This document shows, one piece after another, positions 61,335-64,000 of a DNA stretch of 64,000 bases; position 1 is the first letter of the stretch; each line of letters starts with the position of its first letter. The position numbers and the translations under genes were made by a program. Under the pieces are notes generated by a model. It was given only the letters and a program-made list of their open reading frames with translations, searched no databases and was not told where the DNA came from. Source of the DNA: Streptococcus catagoni (GTDB taxonomy: Bacteria > Bacillota > Bacilli > Lactobacillales > Streptococcaceae); assembly GCF_011421425.1 (NCBI RefSeq), contig NZ_WPCW01000001.1, positions 124,001 through 188,000 on the forward strand. Direction: 5' to 3'.

Positions 61335-61583
61335 ATGAAGACTGTAACATATAAAAACTTAATGCAAATTGGCTTCCCTGAACATACTGCAAGAAACATT
61401 ATCAAGGAAGCAAAAAGAATAGCTATAAAAAAGTTTGAAGAAGCTCGCGAACTTGACCAAAATGCGGTACAATTAAGTAAATCGCCCTTTGATAATAGAA
61501 GACTTGGTATTGCTCCTAAAGATATTGTAGAAGAGTTAATAGGTATTCCACTCTCTGAAGAAAGTTTAGAAAGTGAGAATTAA
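61335..61583 (+). CDS. DUF3173 family protein, ICE-associated
   Basis: An 82-residue protein MKTVTYKNLMQIGFPEHTAR followed by AIKKFEEARELDQNAVQLSK and PFDNRRLGIAPKDIVEELIG, the typical DUF3173 pattern. These genes lie directly upstream of tyrosine integrases in streptococcal ICEs and are thought to act as recombination-direction factors or in regulation. AAAAAGGAGAG precedes the ATG. The 266-base gap upstream (61069-61334) shows TTGACT near 61171 but no gene. Confidence 0.85.
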   Translation: MKTVTYKNLMQIGFPEHTARNIIKEAKRIAIKKFEEARELDQNAVQLSKSPFDNRRLGIAPKDIVEELIGIPLSEESLESEN

Positions 61584-61585
61584 AG

Positions 61586-61775
61586 ATGACTATAAAAAAT
61601 CAAAAAAAGTACAAAGGTGTTTATTGTGATAAGAATGGGAAGATATTTTATCAAGCTGATCTTGGTGTAGACCCAGTAACAGGTAAACGAGTTCAAAAGA
61701 AAGCCAGAAAGAATCAGTATGGAAAGCCATTATACTACCCACAGAGTAACATATGCTGTTGTTACACTTAAATAA
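61586..61775 (+). pseudogene. tyrosine integrase gene with internal deletion
   Basis: Codons 1-48 (MTIKNQKKYKGVYCDKNGKI, YQADLGVDPVTGKRVQKK) match the arm-type DNA-binding domain of Tn916-like integrases. After GKPL the frame changes; in the +1 frame the last codons read THRVTYAVVTLK and TAA (61773-61775). The final VTLK-stop is encoded by GTTACACTTAAATAA, the same as rplL's end. The core-binding and catalytic domains (about 300 residues expected) are gone. The start overlaps the end of the DUF3173 gene closely (2-base gap). Confidence 0.8.
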
Positions 61776-61878
61776 GAAGCACATAGCAATTTGAGAGCGG
61801 AATCCCAATTTACCAATCTTTTATAGCTTATAGCGATTTAAAGAAACTGATAAATTGATTTGGTTTCCTGTCAAAAAT
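61761..61878 (+). repeat. right copy of the 118-bp rplL direct repeat
   Basis: Matches 52059-52176 with one change (T at 61871). It ends at AAAAAT exactly where an ISL3-type terminus (GGCTCTTTGTCAAG) begins, so the original match was probably longer and was cut by IS insertion. Confidence 0.95.
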
Positions 61879-62277
61879 GGCTCTTTGTCAAGTGAAGTGG
61901 GTAGACAAAACCTAACATCTGGAGAGAACAACTTTTGTTCTCTCTTTTTGTATGTTTAAAGCGATGAGTAATCTGGTTTTAAAATTTTTAAAATTTCTAA
62001 AGCCAAAAGCATTACGCTTTATGACTTTAATAATGTTGTTAGTAGCTTCTAGTTTGGCATTAGAATAGGGTTGTTCAAGGGTATTGATAATTTTATCTTT
62101 GTCTTTTTTGAAAGTTTTGAATACCGTCTTGAAGATAGGATTGACTTGCTTGATATGGTCTTCGATAATGGCAAAGAAATGTGTACTGTTCTTCTCTTGA
62201 AAGTGGTAGAAAAGTAATTGATAAAGCTCATAATAATACTTTAGTTCGTCAGAGTATGTCAAAGATAACTCAGGCAA
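61879..62277 (-). pseudogene. ISL3-family transposase, C-terminal relic
   Basis: The terminus GGCTCTTTGTCAAG (61879) is typical of ISL3 elements. On the minus strand about 115 codons remain: LTYSDELKYYYELYQLL, HFFAIIEDHIKQVNPIF, EQPYSNAKLEATNNIIKVIK and NAFGFRNFKNFKTRLLIALN, ending at 61912. This is the end of the DDE_Tnp_ISL3 domain. The 5' part is replaced by the adhesin relic; the apparent ORF start at 62382 lies in that foreign DNA. Confidence 0.82.
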
Positions 62278-62278
62278 A

Positions 62279-63000
62279 TTTGTCCCAATCAATGGCTCAA
62301 TCATTAAAGTGACAGATGAAGGGTTGGCTTGTTCAGGGTCAAACCGTGCCAGTGATTTAAATTTCTCAGAAGAATGGGACACGTCTTACAGTAAGTATGC
62401 CTATAAGGGAGCTATTGTATCTACAGTAACTTCAGGGAATACTTATATGGTAACTTTTGGCCAATGGGATATGTCACAACAAGTTGGGCTCTCTTACTAG
62501 TTTGCCTTAAATACTCTTCCAGTTACACGAACAGTTAAATCCTACAGTCTGAAACCTTATGTCACACCAAAACTGGATCCAGTTCCTGACCCTATCAAGG
62601 TGACTCCTAAAACCTTCAATCCAAAAAACTTCACACCAGAGCCACCTGTTACCTTTAAGGAAAAACCGCTAGAGAAAGTCTCTCAACCGAGCTTAACCTT
62701 GACCAAGGTAACCTTGCCTAAAGCGCCTACCCCAGAACCCTTACCAAAGGCTCCAGATGTGCCAACGGTTCATTATCATGATTACCATTTAACCACAACT
62801 CCAGAAATTATGAAAGAACTGGTCAATTCCGACAAGGTTAACCTTCACGACAAAACAGTCACTAAGGCCTCAACAGTTATTTACCCATTAACCCGTTGAT
62901 GCGCTATCACTTAATCGTCCGAAAACTAGTCAACCGAGCTTTGAAGAACCTCCCAGCAGGTTACGCTTTTAACCTAGCGACAACTCGATCAGACAATAGT
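62279..63000 (+). pseudogene. antigen I/II-family adhesin, internal fragment
   Basis: In frame from 62279 it reads FVPINGSIIKVTDEG, SDLNFSEEWDTSYSKYAYKG and FGQWDMSQQVGLSY (end of the V domain), then TAG at 62498-62500 in place of the expected Trp, then FALNTLPVTRTVKSYSLKPY, a proline-rich stretch (PKTFNPKNFTPEPPVTFKEK) and VHYHDYHLTTTPEIMKEL (start of the C domain). A one-base insertion near 62888 shifts the frame. Both ends are lost. The parent resembled the pyogenic-group AspA/BspA-type AgI/II proteins. Confidence 0.78.
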
Positions 63001-63272
63001 GATAAGAAATTGTACGATGTTCAATTTTTTAACCGTTATTTTGAAGATAAAGAGGCTAGAGATATTCAAGCATTAGAAAATCTTCAGGAAGATTATCAGA
63101 CTTTTCGAGAGGAGCAGCATAAGGAGAAAGTCTCCGTAGAAGAAATCGAAAAAGCATTCAAAAAATACAAGAAAAAATGAGATGCCATCCATGAGTTTAA
63201 AGTTGAACTTACGGAAAATCAGATTGAGAAGTTATTTAAAGAGCTGTTACCAATTTTGGAGAAAACTCCATA
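63000..63272 (+). pseudogene. unidentified gene stump
   Basis: Downstream of the adhesin sequence the frame continues YDVQFFNRYFEDKEARDIQA with highly charged helical text, TGA at 63178-63180, then in the same frame DAIHEFKVELTENQIEKLFK and stop 63270-63272. The in-frame stop suggests a nonsense mutation. Charged, coiled-coil-like, perhaps the end of a mobilisation or plasmid protein; I do not recognise it. The following 63273-63489 shows no supported gene. Confidence 0.4.
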
Positions 63273-63489
63273 ATGACTATTAATATTTACTATGTTCATT
63301 CCCGATCATTACATATATCAATTAGTAAAAAACTGTCTGAGTTAGCTCGAACAACTTAGGAACTATTCGTTTTGTATCAAAAAGGGAATAATTTGTTTCA
63401 CTTGATTTCATAATTGAAGAATAATTCTAAAAAAGTATTATATCTAATTGTTTTTGTAACAAGTTTGAGATACCTAAAGAGACAATAGC

Positions 63490-63518
63490 TTGACAAAATT
63501 ACTATGTGGTGATAAATT
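63490..63518 (+). promoter_or_regulatory. promoter of lctO
   Basis: TTGACA (63490-63495), 17 bases, TAAATT (63513-63518) preceded by TGA (extended -10). Leader about 27 bases. Confidence 0.7.
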
Positions 63519-63551
63519 TTAGATACAAATATTTTAAGAGAGGTATTGACT

Positions 63552-64000
63552 ATGACTAAAGTTAATGGTTACGAACAATCAGATCGTGAAGAAAAAATTT
63601 CTATTCTGAATTTACCAAGCTTAGAAAAACGTGCTGAAGAAATCATTCCTAAAGGCGGTTTCGGTTACATTACAGAAGGTTCCGAGTACGAATGGACTCT
63701 TCAAGAAAATACAAAAGCCTTCGATCATGTTCAAATTGTTCCCAGAGTATTGACAACTGTAGAAAATCCATCAACTAAAACTAGCCTTCTTGGTATCCCT
63801 GTTTCTATGCCGATTATAGCAGCTCCCATGGCAGCGCAAGGTCTCGCTCATTTTAGAGGGGAGTTAGCGACTGCTGAGGGGATGGCAGCAGCTGGTACGA
63901 TTATGAGCCAGAGTACATATGGTAATTCTACTATTGAGGAAACAGCGAAAGCTGGGAACGGTGCTCCGCAATTCTTCCAACTTTACATGAGTAACGATTG
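63552..64000 (+). CDS. lctO: L-lactate oxidase, 3' end outside window
   Basis: The first 149 codons of an FMN-dependent 2-hydroxy-acid oxidase. MTKVNGYEQSDREEKISILN, then KGGFGYITEGSEYEWTLQEN, PRVLTTVENPSTKTSLLGIP, MPIIAAPMAAQGLAH and GTIMSQSTYGN are typical of streptococcal/aerococcal lactate oxidase, which turns lactate and oxygen into pyruvate and hydrogen peroxide. AGAGAGG precedes ATG 63552. The frame is open to the last base, so the catalytic His/Arg half is not seen. Confidence 0.92.
   Translation, partial: MTKVNGYEQSDREEKISILNLPSLEKRAEEIIPKGGFGYITEGSEYEWTLQENTKAFDHVQIVPRVLTTVENPSTKTSLLGIPVSMPIIAAPMAAQGLAHFRGELATAEGMAAAGTIMSQSTYGNSTIEETAKAGNGAPQFFQLYMSND

Larger units (their letters stand above)
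52059..61775. mobile_element. decayed rplL-integrated genomic island
   Basis: The island between the two att-like 15-mers (52059-52073 and 61761-61775) contains two IS3-family elements, a five-gene ABC importer, an IS110 relic, an XRE regulator, a DUF3173 protein and a deleted integrase gene. DUF3173 followed by a Tn916-like tyrosine integrase and a target in the 3' end of rplL is the signature of the streptococcal ICESa2603-type elements. No conjugation gene remains, and the integrase lacks its catalytic domain, so the element cannot move by itself. Confidence 0.75.

Noticed and set aside
52059-61878. The 118-bp repeat as IS ends or a rRNA/tRNA-type repeat
   Set aside because: It starts inside rplL codons and lies outside all IS boundaries; no RNA-gene features.
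61912-62382. A 156-codon ORF as a complete minus-strand gene
   Set aside because: Its first 35 codons are antisense to the adhesin fragment; only the ISL3 C-terminal part is genuine.
63273-63360. Short ORF MTINIYYVHSRSL before lctO
   Set aside because: 28 codons, no SD, resembles no known start; treated as non-coding.

Overview
The window is chromosomal DNA of a low-GC Gram-positive coccus, almost certainly a Streptococcus of the pyogenic group. Indicators are the mevalonate genes in two clusters, fructose operon fruRKA, paired GH73 glucosaminidases, a sortase-anchored 5'-nucleotidase, an LPXTG leucine-rich-repeat protein, clpX-ysxC, a CtsR-controlled clpL-type chaperone, an AgI/II adhesin relic and lactate oxidase. 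The species cannot be fixed from the sequence alone. No rRNA, tRNA or CRISPR array was seen.

Layout. 1-5.3 kb: tail of a MacAB-like efflux operon, a TVP38-type membrane protein and a membrane-bound glycerophosphodiesterase. 5.3-9.6 kb: rpsP-khpA, a decayed surface-protein gene joined to a glycosyltransferase stump, then rimM-trmD-ferredoxin reductase. 9.8-15.6 kb: an EIIC-like membrane protein with a ketopantoate-reductase-like enzyme, and fruRKA (fruR seems to start at ATT). 15.7-28 kb: two glucosaminidases, a SAP-like protein, a DUF1149 protein, DegV, a dapB stump, cca, an ABC-F ATPase, a PatAB-like ABC exporter pair, gdhA and a small peptide deformylase. 28-34 kb: 5'-nucleotidase on the minus strand and a second heterodimeric ABC exporter (LmrCD/BmrCD-like) preceded by a 21-codon leader ORF and an attenuator. 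34-44 kb: mvaK1-mvaD-mvaK2-fni, a large LRR surface protein, and mvaA-mvaS on the minus strand; together they make isopentenyl diphosphate from acetoacetyl-CoA. 44-52 kb: thyA, folA, a 56-residue membrane protein, clpX, ysxC, a membrane-anchored unknown, clpL, and rplJ-rplL with its L10 leader.

52.06-61.88 kb is an accessory island at the 3' end of rplL. A 118-bp direct repeat (117/118 identical), starting in the last codons of rplL, bounds it. At the right end lie an XRE regulator, a DUF3173 protein and an integrase gene reduced by internal deletion to its two ends; the last codons of that gene are the att-like sequence. This is the scar of an integrative element of the rplL-targeting type. 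It now holds two IS3-family elements, an IS110 relic and a five-gene nickel/peptide-type ABC importer. The importer promoter carries a perfect AdcR (zinc regulator) box, TTAACTGGTTAA.

62-63.3 kb contains an ISL3 transposase relic, a broken AgI/II adhesin gene and an unidentified stump; the window ends inside lctO.

Best candidates for undescribed biology: (1) the leader ORF with mutually exclusive RNA structures ahead of the ABC exporter at 30.4-30.6 kb; (2) the AdcR-boxed metal/peptide importer on a decayed rplL element; (3) the ATT start of fruR.
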